Positions 33,091 through 41,532 of a DNA stretch of 64,000 nt are shown in pieces. Under the pieces are notes generated by a model. The model ran no database searches. It worked only from the letters and a program-made list of their open reading frames with translations, and had not been told where the DNA came from. A program made the position numbers and the translations under genes. The stretch is from Thermomonospora catenispora (GTDB lineage: Bacteria > Actinomycetota > Actinomycetes > Streptosporangiales > Streptosporangiaceae), in the NCBI RefSeq assembly GCF_006363815.1, contig NZ_RRYT01000004.1, positions 1-64,000 on the forward strand, written 5' to 3'. The number at the start of each line of letters is the position of its first letter. Position 1 is the first letter of the stretch.

Positions 33091-33993
33091 TCACCCGTCG
33101 GAAGGCCGCGGGCGCCACCGCGACAGATCGCACCATCGGGTCTGCGGCAGCGCGCGCAACCGATCCGCCAGCGCCCGCGGATCCCCCACCACGGCGGCGG
33201 GCCGCCGGCGGCGCAGCAGGTCCGCCAGCGGCGGCACCCCGCACAGCAGGACCTGCGGCAGCCGCACCACGTGCAGCGGCCCGATCTGCGCCACGCCCTC
33301 CGGCACCCCGTGCAGCCCGGTCAGCAGCGCCCGCACCGCCCGCCGCGGCTCGCCCTCCCGCAGCTCCCGCAGCAGGCCGAGGAAGTCGCGCTCCAGCTCG
33401 CGCGGCCCGACCCCGGACAGGAAGTAGCGGGCGTGCCAGCGCTTGTCCCCGCCCGGCTCGGCCAGCTCCACCTGGAGCCCGAACGCGGCGGCGCACCCCT
33501 CGTAGGCGTCGGCGAGCGCGCCCCGGCGCTCCGCCGGGACCGCACCGCCGACCAGGCCGGGCACCACGTCCACCCGGTCCCCGCCCAGGGACGCGATGAC
33601 CGCCTCCTCCAGCCGCCGCCGCACCTGCCGGCGCAGCCGGGCCACGTCGGCGGCCAGCCGGTCGGTCAGATCGCGCTGCTCGGCCAGCCGGTGGTTCACC
33701 TCGGGCACCAGCCGCTCGTTGACCTGCTCCAGCAGCGCGGCGATCCGGGCGTCGGCGTCGCGCAGCGCCGCCTCGGCCTCCGCCAGCCGCCGCTCCACCG
33801 GTTCGACGTCCGCCGGGACCGGGGCGGGGGCGGGCCGCCGCACGGCGGCCTCCAGCTCGGCGACCCGGTCGCGCAGCGCGGCGATCTCGGCGGCGGCGGC
33901 CGGGTCCGGCGCCGGTCGCTTGCGATCGAACGCCAGATACAGCTCCCGCCCGGCGATCGCCAGGCACAGCAGGATCAGCGTGACGGTCGTCAT
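33091..33993 (-). CDS. Hypothetical membrane-anchored coiled-coil protein
   Basis: A 300-residue protein starting at ATG 33993 (GGGAGGG upstream). One N-terminal helix (MTTVTLILLCLAIAGRELYLAF) is followed by a long Ala/Glu/Arg heptad region (about 33-130: EIAALRDRVAELEAAV... RLAADVARLRRQVRRRLEEAV), a strong coiled coil. A C-terminal globular part of about 165 residues is alpha/beta in character (VIASLGGDRVDVVPGLVGG... KRWHARYFLSGVGPRELERDF). No family was recognised. It diverges from the large STAND gene across 233 bases, so the two could share regulation. Confidence 0.75.
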   Translation of the reverse strand: MTTVTLILLCLAIAGRELYLAFDRKRPAPDPAAAAEIAALRDRVAELEAAVRRPAPAPVPADVEPVERRLAEAEAALRDADARIAALLEQVNERLVPEVNHRLAEQRDLTDRLAADVARLRRQVRRRLEEAVIASLGGDRVDVVPGLVGGAVPAERRGALADAYEGCAAAFGLQVELAEPGGDKRWHARYFLSGVGPRELERDFLGLLRELREGEPRRAVRALLTGLHGVPEGVAQIGPLHVVRLPQVLLCGVPPLADLLRRRRPAAVVGDPRALADRLRALPQTRWCDLSRWRPRPSDG

Positions 33994-34226
33994 GGGCCCT
34001 CCCAGGGCGTGCCGTGCCGAGCACGTGCCGAGCACGATAGGCCACCGGGTGACGGCCTCGACAGCCCCGGGACCGGCCGTGACCGGGACGGGACTGCTCC
34101 GAGGAAGGGCATTTGTGGGCATATACGGTCTAGGGGTACTGCCCTCGTCCGGCGGCGGCGGGCTCGTGACCGCCACAGCCCGAGGCGGATCTCCCGACGA
34201 TCCCCCCGACAACGGAGCCGGTACTC

Positions 34227-37200
34227 GTGACGAACCACCGCGTCGACCCCGCCCGATCCCGCCTGCCCCTGCCCGGCGGCACGGTGGAGATCGGGGAGCC
34301 GGGCGCGGTCTACCTGGGCGACACCCAGTTCGAAGGCGACGCGGTCGCCGGCAACAAGATCGTCTACATGTCGGCCGAACAGCGCCGCCCGCCCGCTCAG
34401 CTGCCCGCCGACGTGCAGGACTTCACCGGCCGGCGGGCCAGCCTCGCCCGGCTGAACGAGCTGGCCGCCGCGGACGGGCCGCGCACCGCCGTGCTCACCG
34501 CGATCCACGGCATGGCCGGAGTGGGCAAGACCGCGCTGGCGGTGCACTGGGCGCACCAGGTGGCCGACCGGTTCCCCGACGGCCAGCTCTATGTCGACCT
34601 GCGCGGATACTCCGACGACGTGGCGCTGACCCCCCTGGAGGCGCTGGGCCGGTTCCTGCGGGCGCTCGGCGTGCCGGACGCGGCCGTGCCCGACGACCTG
34701 GACGAACGGGCCGCGCTGTACCGGTCGATGCTGGCCGGGCGGCGGATGCTGGTCATCTTGGACAACGCCGCCGACGCCCGCCAGGTGATGCCGCTGCTGC
34801 CGGGCAGCTCCACCTGCCTGACGCTGGTGACCAGCCGGTCGCAGCTGTCGTCGCTGCGGGTGCGGGGCGGGGCGCACACCCTCGCCATCGACGTGCTCAC
34901 GCCCGAGGAGTCGGTCGACCTGATCGCCAGCATCGTCGGCCCCGAGCGGACGGCCGCCGAGCCGGGGGCCGCCGCACAGCTCGCGCTGCAGTGCGCCTAT
35001 CTGCCGCTGGCGCTGCGGATCGCCGCCGTGCACGTGGCGATGGGCACCTACTCCTCCATCGCCGAGCTGGTGGAGGAGCTGTCGGCCGGGGACCGGCTGG
35101 ACGCGCTGGAGTGCGACGACGACCCCAACCTGGCGGTGCGGGCGGCGTTCGGGCTGTCGTACCGGCACCTGGCGGAGCCGGTGCAGCGGGCGTTCCGGCG
35201 GATCGGGCTGCTGGAGGGCCCCGACTTCACCCCGCAGATCCTCGCGGTGCTGCTGGAGACCACCGTCGAGCAGGTCCGCCCCCTGCTGCGGGTGCTGGTG
35301 AACGCCAACCTGGTGCAGCCCCGCGAAGGCCGCTACCGGCTGCACGACCTGCTCCGCGAGTACGCCTGGGAGCGCGTCGAGGAGGAGGAGACCGCCGCGG
35401 AGCGCAACGCCGCGCTCGGCCGGCTCATCGCCTGGTACGTCGACAACGCCCACAGGTACGGCAGCCGGATCAACCCCTACCGCACCCGCCTGACCCGCGC
35501 CGCGACACCGGACCGGAGCCCGGACGACTACCGGGGCGCGCTGGAGTGGTTCGAGGCCGAGCGCATGGGACTGGTGGCCGTCACCCGCCAGGCGGCCCGG
35601 CTCGGCCTGGGGCGCCCGGTGTGGGAACTGGCCGACGCCGCCTACGACTTCCTGCGGCTCAGCCGCTACAACCGTGACAACACTCGGTTGCAGCACCTGG
35701 CGCTCGAGGCCGCCACCGCCGCCGGGGCCGCCAAGCCCAGGGCGTACGCGCTGCACCATCTGGCCGCCCTGCACCGGGACATCGGCGGCTACCCCGAGGC
35801 GCTGCACTTCGCCCAGCGCGCCCTCCGGGCCTGCCGGGAGGCCGGGCAGCGGGAGACCCACGCCCTGCACACGCTCCGGCTGATCGGCGACATCCACTGG
35901 CGGATGGCCAAGTACGCCCAGGCCCTGGAGTGCTTCGCCGAGGACCTGAGGCTGTGCCAGGAGGCCGGGGACCCCTCCGGCGAGGCCACCACGCTCACGT
36001 TCATCGGCCTGGTGCACGGCAACCTCGGGCGCTACACCGAGGCGGTGGAGCACCTGCGCCGCGCCGTCGACATCGAACGCGGGCTCGGCAGCCGCCGCGG
36101 CGAGGGCCAGGCCCTGCACTGGCTCGCCTTCGTCCACCATTCGCTGGGGCAGTGGCGCAAGGCGGCCGAGTACGCCCGGCTCGCCCTGGAGGCGCAGCGC
36201 GACGCCGGCTACGAGCCGGGCCAGGCGCGCACCCTCAACCTGCTCACCCAGGTCACCCACTCCCTCGGCGACCACCGGCGGGCCGTCCGCTACGGCGAGC
36301 AGGCCCTGGAGCTGTGCCGGGCCATCGGCGACCGGCTCGGCGAGGGCCGCGCCTACGACACCCTGTCCATGCTGCAGCGCCGGCTCGGCGCCTACCGCAA
36401 GGCCGAGGAGCTGGCCAAGAAGGCCCTGAAGGTGCGCCGCGAGATCGGCGACCGGCCCGGTGAGGCGTTCTCCCTGGAGGCCCTGGCCGGGGCGCTCAGC
36501 CACATGAGCCGCTCGCACGAGGCGTTCGAGATGCAGCACGAGGCCCTGCGCATCCGGCGGGAGATCGGGGATCGCACCGGAGAGGCCCGCACCCTCGCGC
36601 TGCTCGCCCACTGCTCGGTCTATGTGGACCGGCTGCCGGAGGGGCTCCGCTACGCCCAGGAGTCCCTCGCCATCCGGCGGGAGGTCGGAGACCGCCACGG
36701 CGAGGCCGACGCGCTGGCGCAGATAGCCCGGCTCTACCGCAAGATGGACCGCACGGCGGAGGCCCTCGCGCACGCCCGGCAGGCCCTCGCCATCCGCCGC
36801 GAGATCGGCGACCGGCGCGGCGAGGCCGAGGCGCTGGACAACATCTCCCGCATCCATCTCAAGGCCGGCCGGGTGACGGCGGCGCTCGACTGCGCCCAGC
36901 GGGCCCTGCAGGTGGAACAGGAGATCGACGACCTCATCGGGCAGGGGTGGACGTTGGACCACCTGGCCGACGTCCACACCGCCATGGGGCGGCACGAACA
37001 CGCCGTCCGGCTGTGCGAGCAGGCGCTGCGGGTCCGCGAGCAGATCCACGACCGTCACGGCCAGCGCCGCACCCTCGACCACCTCACCGCGCTGCACCTG
37101 GCCATGAACCGCCCCGACAAGGCCCTGCACACGGCCCGCCGGGCGCTGAGCATCCTCAGCGAGTACACCGACCCCCAGCGGCTCGCCTCGCGCCTGCGGG

Positions 37201-37271
37201 AGCTGGAGGAGCTCGCCGAGAGGGCCCGGACGCCGCAGGAGCGGGCCGAGGACGGGCCGGACCCGCGGTGA
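34227..37271 (+). CDS. NB-ARC/TPR STAND NTPase (AfsR-like, without DNA-binding domain)
   Basis: A 1014-residue signal-transduction ATPase. A short N-terminal segment of about 60 residues (YLGDTQFEGDAVAGNKIVYM) precedes the NB-ARC module: Walker A HGMAGVGKTALAVHWA (about 96-111), Walker B MLVILDNAAD (about 173), sensor-like TLVTSRSQL, the CAYLPLALRIA motif and a winged-helix segment ending LHDLLREYAWERVEEEE. From about residue 500 to 985 there are some twelve 40-residue TPR units of the form (A)LAIRREIGDRRGEAEALxxLA. GTG 34227 is used. Such proteins act as oligomerising switches in regulation or in defence. No separate effector domain (TIR, nuclease, protease) is fused, so the output is unknown. 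Confidence 0.88.
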   Translation: MTNHRVDPARSRLPLPGGTVEIGEPGAVYLGDTQFEGDAVAGNKIVYMSAEQRRPPAQLPADVQDFTGRRASLARLNELAAADGPRTAVLTAIHGMAGVGKTALAVHWAHQVADRFPDGQLYVDLRGYSDDVALTPLEALGRFLRALGVPDAAVPDDLDERAALYRSMLAGRRMLVILDNAADARQVMPLLPGSSTCLTLVTSRSQLSSLRVRGGAHTLAIDVLTPEESVDLIASIVGPERTAAEPGAAAQLALQCAYLPLALRIAAVHVAMGTYSSIAELVEELSAGDRLDALECDDDPNLAVRAAFGLSYRHLAEPVQRAFRRIGLLEGPDFTPQILAVLLETTVEQVRPLLRVLVNANLVQPREGRYRLHDLLREYAWERVEEEETAAERNAALGRLIAWYVDNAHRYGSRINPYRTRLTRAATPDRSPDDYRGALEWFEAERMGLVAVTRQAARLGLGRPVWELADAAYDFLRLSRYNRDNTRLQHLALEAATAAGAAKPRAYALHHLAALHRDIGGYPEALHFAQRALRACREAGQRETHALHTLRLIGDIHWRMAKYAQALECFAEDLRLCQEAGDPSGEATTLTFIGLVHGNLGRYTEAVEHLRRAVDIERGLGSRRGEGQALHWLAFVHHSLGQWRKAAEYARLALEAQRDAGYEPGQARTLNLLTQVTHSLGDHRRAVRYGEQALELCRAIGDRLGEGRAYDTLSMLQRRLGAYRKAEELAKKALKVRREIGDRPGEAFSLEALAGALSHMSRSHEAFEMQHEALRIRREIGDRTGEARTLALLAHCSVYVDRLPEGLRYAQESLAIRREVGDRHGEADALAQIARLYRKMDRTAEALAHARQALAIRREIGDRRGEAEALDNISRIHLKAGRVTAALDCAQRALQVEQEIDDLIGQGWTLDHLADVHTAMGRHEHAVRLCEQALRVREQIHDRHGQRRTLDHLTALHLAMNRPDKALHTARRALSILSEYTDPQRLASRLRELEELAERARTPQERAEDGPDPR
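36430..36850 (+). repeat. DNA-level repeats encoding near-identical TPR units
   Basis: Within the TPR array the 120-base unit is conserved at DNA level, with GGAGATCGG(G/C)GACCGG-type cores recurring at about 36448, 36568, 36688 and 36808. Recent expansion or gene conversion of the array is likely. Confidence 0.6.
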
Positions 37272-37286
37272 CGGACCGGCCGCCGC

Positions 37287-38615
37287 TCAGGCCGCCGGCG
37301 CCACCTGAGGGGACGAGCGCCGTGCGGCCGCGCGGCGGCGGGCCTTGCGGCGCGCGACCAGGATGCCGGTGAGCGTCGCCGCCCAGACCGGATACTGCAC
37401 GACCCAGGCGATGCGGAACGACTCGGGGGTGTACTCGCCGCTCCCCGAGTGGCCGATGAGCATCCCGACCGTCAGCGCCACCAACAGGGAGGCGTAGAAC
37501 CCGCCCTGGTTGACGATGCCGACCGCGGTGCCCTGCCGGTGGTCGGGGTTGAACGTGCGGGCGAAGTCGAAGCCGACCACCGAGCCCGGCCCGCCGATCG
37601 ACAGCACCACCGCCAGCGCCACCAGCAGCCAGTGCGGTGCGGGCGGAGGCACCAGCAGCACCGCCGTCCAGGCGACCGCGGTGGAGACGATCACGCCGAT
37701 CGCGATCCAGGACCGGCGCGTGGGGTGACGGGCGGTCAGCTCGCCCAGCACCGGCGCGGCGACGGCCCCGACGATGACGAGGAGGGTCAGCAGGCCGCTG
37801 GCCGCGCTCGCCGACCACCCGTGCCCGACCACCAGGTACGGCACGCCCCACAGCAGCGCGAACACCGTCCCGGAGAACTGCGTGCCCATGTGGGTGTAGA
37901 AGCCCAGCCGGGTCCCCGGCTCCAGCCACGCCGAGCGCAGCCCGTGCAGGATCTCCCGCGGCGGGGCGCCCCGGGCGGGAGGGGGCGCGCCGTCCGGACG
38001 GTCGCGCACCACGGCGACCACCGCGATCGCCACGGCCAGCCCGAGGGCGGCGGCCGACACGAACGCCGGGGTCCACCCGGGCCCGTACAGCAGCGCGGCC
38101 AGCGGCACCGCCGACAGGATCTGCCCGAACTGCCCCAGCAGCCCGGTGAGCTGGGTCAACAGCGGGATGCGGCGGGCGGGGAACCAGGCGCCGATGACCG
38201 ACAGCACGCTGATGAAGGTCAGCGCGTCGCCCGCGCCGACCAGCACCCGGGCGGCGATCGCGACCGGCAGCTCGGTGGCCAGCGCCATGACCAGCTGCCC
38301 GGTCGCCATGGTCAGCGCGCCCGCGGTGATCAGCCGTCGGGCCCCGAACCGGTCCAGCATCATCCCGACCGGCACCTGCAGCAGCGCGTACACCAGCAGC
38401 TGCAGCACCACGAATCCGGACAGCGCGGTGGGGGAGGCGTCGAACCGCTCGGCCGCCTGGAGCCCGGCGACCCCGAACGACGAGCGATGCATCACGCCGA
38501 CCAGATAGGCCGACAGCCCGACCGCCCAAACAACCCAGGCGCGCCCAGACCTTGCCACAAAGGGACATTCTTTCAGTCCGTGCGCCGGGTCGGATCTGTC
38601 TGCGAGCAACCTCAC
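37287..38615 (-). CDS. MFS transporter
   Basis: A 12-helix MFS protein of up to 442 residues. Motif A is VPVGMMLDRFGARRLI, and other helices are plainly amphipathic-free hydrophobic blocks. The first about 20 residues before VARSGRAWVV are hydrophilic, and GTG 38558 with GAAAGA upstream may be the real start (423 residues). The pattern (nitrate/sialic-acid-like D-x-R-G helix, FDFARTFNPDHRQGTAVGIVNQGGF) is like general anion or sugar-acid MFS carriers in actinomycetes. Substrate unknown. It converges with the STAND gene, with 15 bases between stops. Confidence 0.85.
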   Translation of the reverse strand: MRLLADRSDPAHGLKECPFVARSGRAWVVWAVGLSAYLVGVMHRSSFGVAGLQAAERFDASPTALSGFVVLQLLVYALLQVPVGMMLDRFGARRLITAGALTMATGQLVMALATELPVAIAARVLVGAGDALTFISVLSVIGAWFPARRIPLLTQLTGLLGQFGQILSAVPLAALLYGPGWTPAFVSAAALGLAVAIAVVAVVRDRPDGAPPPARGAPPREILHGLRSAWLEPGTRLGFYTHMGTQFSGTVFALLWGVPYLVVGHGWSASAASGLLTLLVIVGAVAAPVLGELTARHPTRRSWIAIGVIVSTAVAWTAVLLVPPPAPHWLLVALAVVLSIGGPGSVVGFDFARTFNPDHRQGTAVGIVNQGGFYASLLVALTVGMLIGHSGSGEYTPESFRIAWVVQYPVWAATLTGILVARRKARRRAAARRSSPQVAPAA

Positions 38616-38667
38616 AGCGCCCGGCCGCCGCCGCGACGGCGGCCCGCACCGGCGGCGTTCCGGACGT

Positions 38668-39423
38668 CTATCCCGTCCGGCCGATCAGGCGACGCTCCTC
38701 GGGGTCGTGCAGATACATGGTGAACGCGGTGGTGAAGAGACCGAAACGGCAGCGCAGCGCATCGGCCGCCAGGTAGATGTCGCCCCCGAGCTCGTTGTCG
38801 AGACGGACGCGGTCGGGGAAACAGAGCAGCGGACTCCGCGACATCTTCGCCCGGGCCCGTTCGTGCAGCCGGAGGACCGCGAACGGTATCCCCTCCACGG
38901 TCCGCACGTCGAACTCGGCGATGTCCTCCCACCGCAGGTCGGCCCGGGCGGAGGGGACGCGGAACCGCACCAGGTCGGGCGTCAGCGCCACCCGCTGCGC
39001 CCACCGCAGCCGCCACGCCGTCGCCGACGTCAGCACACCGAAGACCACGATGAGCACCGCTCCGATGAGCGTCGAGAGCGTGCTCGGGGCGGTCAGGCCG
39101 CGCGCCACGTGCCAGACCCCCGTCAGGACGAGCAGCGCCGACGCCGCCGTGCCCCAGGCCAGTGGGCGCCGACGGAGCAGGAAGATCACCGCCGGGACCT
39201 CCGTCCCGTCCACCGATTCGGTGCCGTGCACCGGATCGCGGTCGAAACGCCACGGCAGCGCCGCCGCCATGAACGCGACGAAGGCCGGCCCGAGCGTGAT
39301 GGAGGCCAGGGCGTCCCACGGATCGCCGTCGATGGCGAGATCCCGCACCACGCCGGAGACGAGGCAGAACGCCCCGACGGCTCCGAGCCCCGCCGGCAGT
39401 CCGTATCCGCGCCGCCGGCTCAT
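38668..39423 (-). CDS. Hypothetical membrane protein with PH-like domain
   Basis: A 251-residue protein with about four helices (LPAGLGAVGAFCLVSGVV; ITLGPAFVAFMAAALPW; LAWGTAASALLVLTGVW; LIGAVLIVVFGVLTSAT) followed by a cytoplasmic strand-rich domain (VALTPDLVRFRVPSARADLRWEDIAEFDVRTV...) like the bacterial PH domains found in small actinomycete membrane proteins. ATG 39423 is chosen for GGAGG upstream; it overlaps the stop of a 46-codon ORF as ATGA. A stable hairpin stands just before the RBS. No function assigned. Confidence 0.75.
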   Translation of the reverse strand: MSRRRGYGLPAGLGAVGAFCLVSGVVRDLAIDGDPWDALASITLGPAFVAFMAAALPWRFDRDPVHGTESVDGTEVPAVIFLLRRRPLAWGTAASALLVLTGVWHVARGLTAPSTLSTLIGAVLIVVFGVLTSATAWRLRWAQRVALTPDLVRFRVPSARADLRWEDIAEFDVRTVEGIPFAVLRLHERARAKMSRSPLLCFPDRVRLDNELGGDIYLAADALRCRFGLFTTAFTMYLHDPEERRLIGRTG

Positions 39424-39560
39424 CGGGGACCTCCGAGGGGATCCCCGCCTTCGGGCGGGGGAGGGGAGGAGGGAGGAAGGCGGCGCACCGCCTCGGCGCC
39501 GGGGTGCGCGACGGACGGTCCACCGCCGCATCGGCCCCCGGGACCTCTCATCGGATTCAT
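39420..39560 (-). CDS. Possible 46-aa ORF translationally coupled to the membrane protein
   Basis: ATG 39560 has its own GGAGG and the same hairpin leader as the following gene. The ORF is 46 codons (Gly/Pro/Arg-rich) and its TGA overlaps ATG 39423. The coding potential is weak, but start signals and the ATGA junction are good. It may exist mainly to couple translation. Confidence 0.35.
   Translation of the reverse strand: MNPMRGPGGRCGGGPSVAHPGAEAVRRLPPSSPPPPEGGDPLGGPR
39421..39464 (-). repeat. Hairpin-SD-start block, copy 1
   Basis: On the minus strand this 44-base block has a 7-bp CCCCGCC/GGCGGGG hairpin with a 4-base loop, then a GGAGG ribosome binding site and ATG. It is nearly identical to the block at 39558-39601 (about four differences). 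Confidence 0.8.
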
Positions 39561-39601
39561 CGGGAACCTCCGAGGGGGTCCCCGCCTTCCGGCGGGGGAG
39601 G
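39558..39601 (-). repeat. Hairpin-SD-start block, copy 2
   Basis: Second copy, 137 bases from the first, with the same hairpin, RBS and ATG(A) arrangement. In both copies the frame running into the ATG ends with PPPPEGGDPLGG-Pro/Ser-Arg before a TGA that overlaps the ATG. Confidence 0.8.
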
Positions 39602-39666
39602 ACATCGACTCGGCGTCTTGCGAACGCGTCGGGGAGGGACCACGGCCGCGATGCGACCGCGTGCGG

Positions 39667-40203
39667 TCAGGCGGCCCGGAGGGCGGCCGCGCCGAAGGAG
39701 ACGTGGAAGCGCTTGCACCAGATGGTGACGCTGGTGAGCCGGCTCAGGTCGGCGTCGGCGGGGATCCGGTAGTTCTGGCTGCCCTTGTTGCCCTTGAGCC
39801 TGCCCAGCTCCACGTACGCGCCGTCGTCGAACACGAACCACCCGCCGGGCCCCTCCTTGACCGGCTGGTCCGACAGCCGCACCCACAGGTCCGGACCGTT
39901 GGAGGTGTCCAGATCCTCGATCCGCAGGATCCGTGCGCCGTCCGCCAGCCGGAGCACCTTCACGGTGCCGGAGGTGCGGTGCTCGTGGGAGATGAACGAC
40001 CCGCCGGCCAGCACCTGCGGCCCCTGCGGCGACCGCCCTCCGTCCCCGGGGGTCGCCGGCGCCGCCGCGGCCGGGTCGCCGTCGTTCACCGTCTCGTCCA
40101 CGAAGAGCAGCCAGGGCTGGAACACCGCCAGGGCCACGGCCGCGACGACCGCGAGCCCCGCCAGTCCGGCCCACACCACGGGCCTCCGCAGCAGCGCGAC
40201 CAT
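39667..40203 (-). CDS. DM13 domain membrane-anchored protein
   Basis: A 178-residue protein starting at ATG 40203 (GGGAG upstream). One N-terminal helix (VVWAGLAGLAVVAAVALAVF) acts as anchor, with a short linker and an extracytoplasmic DM13 domain (about 70-175: GSFISHEHRTSGTVKVLRLADG... LRIEDLDTSNGPDLWVRLS...ELGRLKGNKGSQNYRIPADADLSRLTSVTIWCKRFHVSFGAA). The single conserved Cys in IWCKRF, proposed for electron transfer in DM13 domains, is present. Role on the cell surface unknown. Confidence 0.88.
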   Translation of the reverse strand: MVALLRRPVVWAGLAGLAVVAAVALAVFQPWLLFVDETVNDGDPAAAAPATPGDGGRSPQGPQVLAGGSFISHEHRTSGTVKVLRLADGARILRIEDLDTSNGPDLWVRLSDQPVKEGPGGWFVFDDGAYVELGRLKGNKGSQNYRIPADADLSRLTSVTIWCKRFHVSFGAAALRAA

Positions 40204-40647
40204 GACATCTCCCGTCCTGGTTCCCGTCCCGGGCGACCGTGCCCCTATCGGGTTGGATGCCGTCCACGCACCGGAAGATGTCGCCGAAGACCTGACCGAA
40301 CGGTGACATTCGTGCTCGCGTTCGTGCTCGCGCCGGGCGGCGGAGGGGAGGCGCGGCGCCGGCCACGGCGTGCTCAACGTCCATGCCGCGTCCCATGTCA
40401 CGGGCGTCCGAGCGGCGGGCGGCGACGGCGCCGCCGGCCCATGTCCGGGGCATCGCGGAATCCGCCCGGAGGCCGTGCCGGACACCGAATGCCGATCATG
40501 GTCTCCCGGGATCGGTCCGCCGCCTCGGGTCCGGACGGCGCTCGTCCACCGGACGCGGGCCGACGGTTCCGGCCGTCCGCCCGCCGGTCGGCCGAGCCGG
40601 GACGGAAGCGGTGGCCGCCCGTGCCTCGGCCCGGTAGGGTGGGCGGT
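40204..40647. other. Non-coding stretch between DM13 gene and Mn riboswitch
   Basis: No credible gene. It contains a 12-bp tandem pair (TTCGTGCTCGCG at 40309-40320 and 40321-40332) and a 31-base segment (40452-40482) that matches the kinase gene at 29252-29282 with two differences. Promoters for both flanking genes must lie here. Confidence 0.5.
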
Positions 40648-40763
40648 GGCGAAGGGGAGTAGTCCCGATGCGCTGAGTGGTCGACATGCTGGCGGTCTCG
40701 CCCGAGGCGGGACGGCCCGGCCCTCAGGCCGCGGCCCGTGTCGCGGTGGACGAGACCTTCGGC
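40648..40763 (+). ncRNA. yybP-ykoY manganese riboswitch
   Basis: Two invariant loops of this aptamer are present: GGGGAGTAG (40654-40662) and GACGAGACC (40749-40757). They are closed by a P1 helix, CGAAGG (40650-40655) with CCTTCG (40756-40761). The class binds Mn2+ and switches on Mn exporters. It stands 130 bases before a UPF0016 transporter gene, a known target of the class. A strong hairpin follows. Confidence 0.85.
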
Positions 40764-40773
40764 CTGGTCACAG

Positions 40774-40792
40774 GCGCCCTCGATGAGGGCGC
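40774..40792 (+). promoter_or_regulatory. Hairpin downstream of the Mn riboswitch
   Basis: GCGCCCTC-GAT-GAGGGCGC is an 8-bp perfect stem with a 3-base loop, 12 bases after P1 of the aptamer. It may be part of the expression platform. No U-tract follows. Confidence 0.5.
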
Positions 40793-40890
40793 GCACGTCC
40801 GACCGGGCCGAGTCGGTCTCCCCGCGCCCGCCCCCGGCGCGTTCGCAGGCCGGAGCGGTCCGGTCCCGAGGGGAAAGGCCGCCGCTGCGA

Positions 40891-41475
40891 ATGACCGCCA
40901 CCCTGGTCACGTTCTGCACGACGTTCGCCGTCATCTTCCTGGCCGAGCTGCCGGACAAGAGCATGTTCGCCTCCCTGGCCATGGGCACCCGGATGCGCCC
41001 GCTGTGGGTGTGGCTCGGCACGACCAGCGCGTTCGCGATCCATGTGGGCATCGCCGTCGCCGCCGGCAGCGCGCTGTCGCTGCTGCCCCGCCCGCTGGTC
41101 GGGACGGTGGCCGCGGCGCTGTTCGCGTTCGGCGGCTATGCGCTGCTGCGCGGCGGCGAGGAGGACGACGACGATGTGGCCGTCCGCGCGCCCGTGCTGG
41201 GCGCATGGGCGACCTACGCCACGGCGTTCACCGTGGTGTTCGTCGGCGAGTGGGGCGACCTGACACAGATCGCCACCGCGAATCTGGCGGCCACCCGGGA
41301 GCCGCTGCCGGTGGCGGCGGGCGCGCTGCTGGCGCTGATGACCGTCTCGGCGCTCGCGCTGCGGGCCGGCCGGTTCCTCGCCGACCGGGTTCCGCTCCGG
41401 GTCGTGCGACGGATCGGCGGCCTCGTCATGCTCGTCCTGGCCGTCTGGACGCTGGCCGAGGCGGTGCTGGGATGA
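40891..41475 (+). CDS. UPF0016/TMEM165-GDT1 family Mn2+ (Ca2+) exporter
   Basis: A 194-residue membrane protein of the GDT1 family with the duplicated signature in both halves: FLAELPDKSMFAS and VFVGEWGDLTQIATANL. About six helices are seen, with an acidic cytosolic loop EEDDDDVAV in the middle. Family members export Mn2+ (or exchange Ca2+/H+). The yybP-ykoY riboswitch in its leader supports Mn2+ as substrate. ATG 40891 is preceded by AGGGGAAAGG with long spacing. YibE/F follows after 57 bases and is probably co-transcribed. Confidence 0.9.
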   Translation: MTATLVTFCTTFAVIFLAELPDKSMFASLAMGTRMRPLWVWLGTTSAFAIHVGIAVAAGSALSLLPRPLVGTVAAALFAFGGYALLRGGEEDDDDVAVRAPVLGAWATYATAFTVVFVGEWGDLTQIATANLAATREPLPVAAGALLALMTVSALALRAGRFLADRVPLRVVRRIGGLVMLVLAVWTLAEAVLG

Positions 41476-41532
41476 CCGGCCGCTCCGGGGCGCCGGGCCC
41501 CGGACTCCCCCCAGTGGACCGAGGAGGTGCTC

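Noticed and set aside
34227-37271. AfsR/SARP antibiotic regulator
   Set aside because: The N terminus has no winged-helix or BTAD domain; only NB-ARC and TPR are present.
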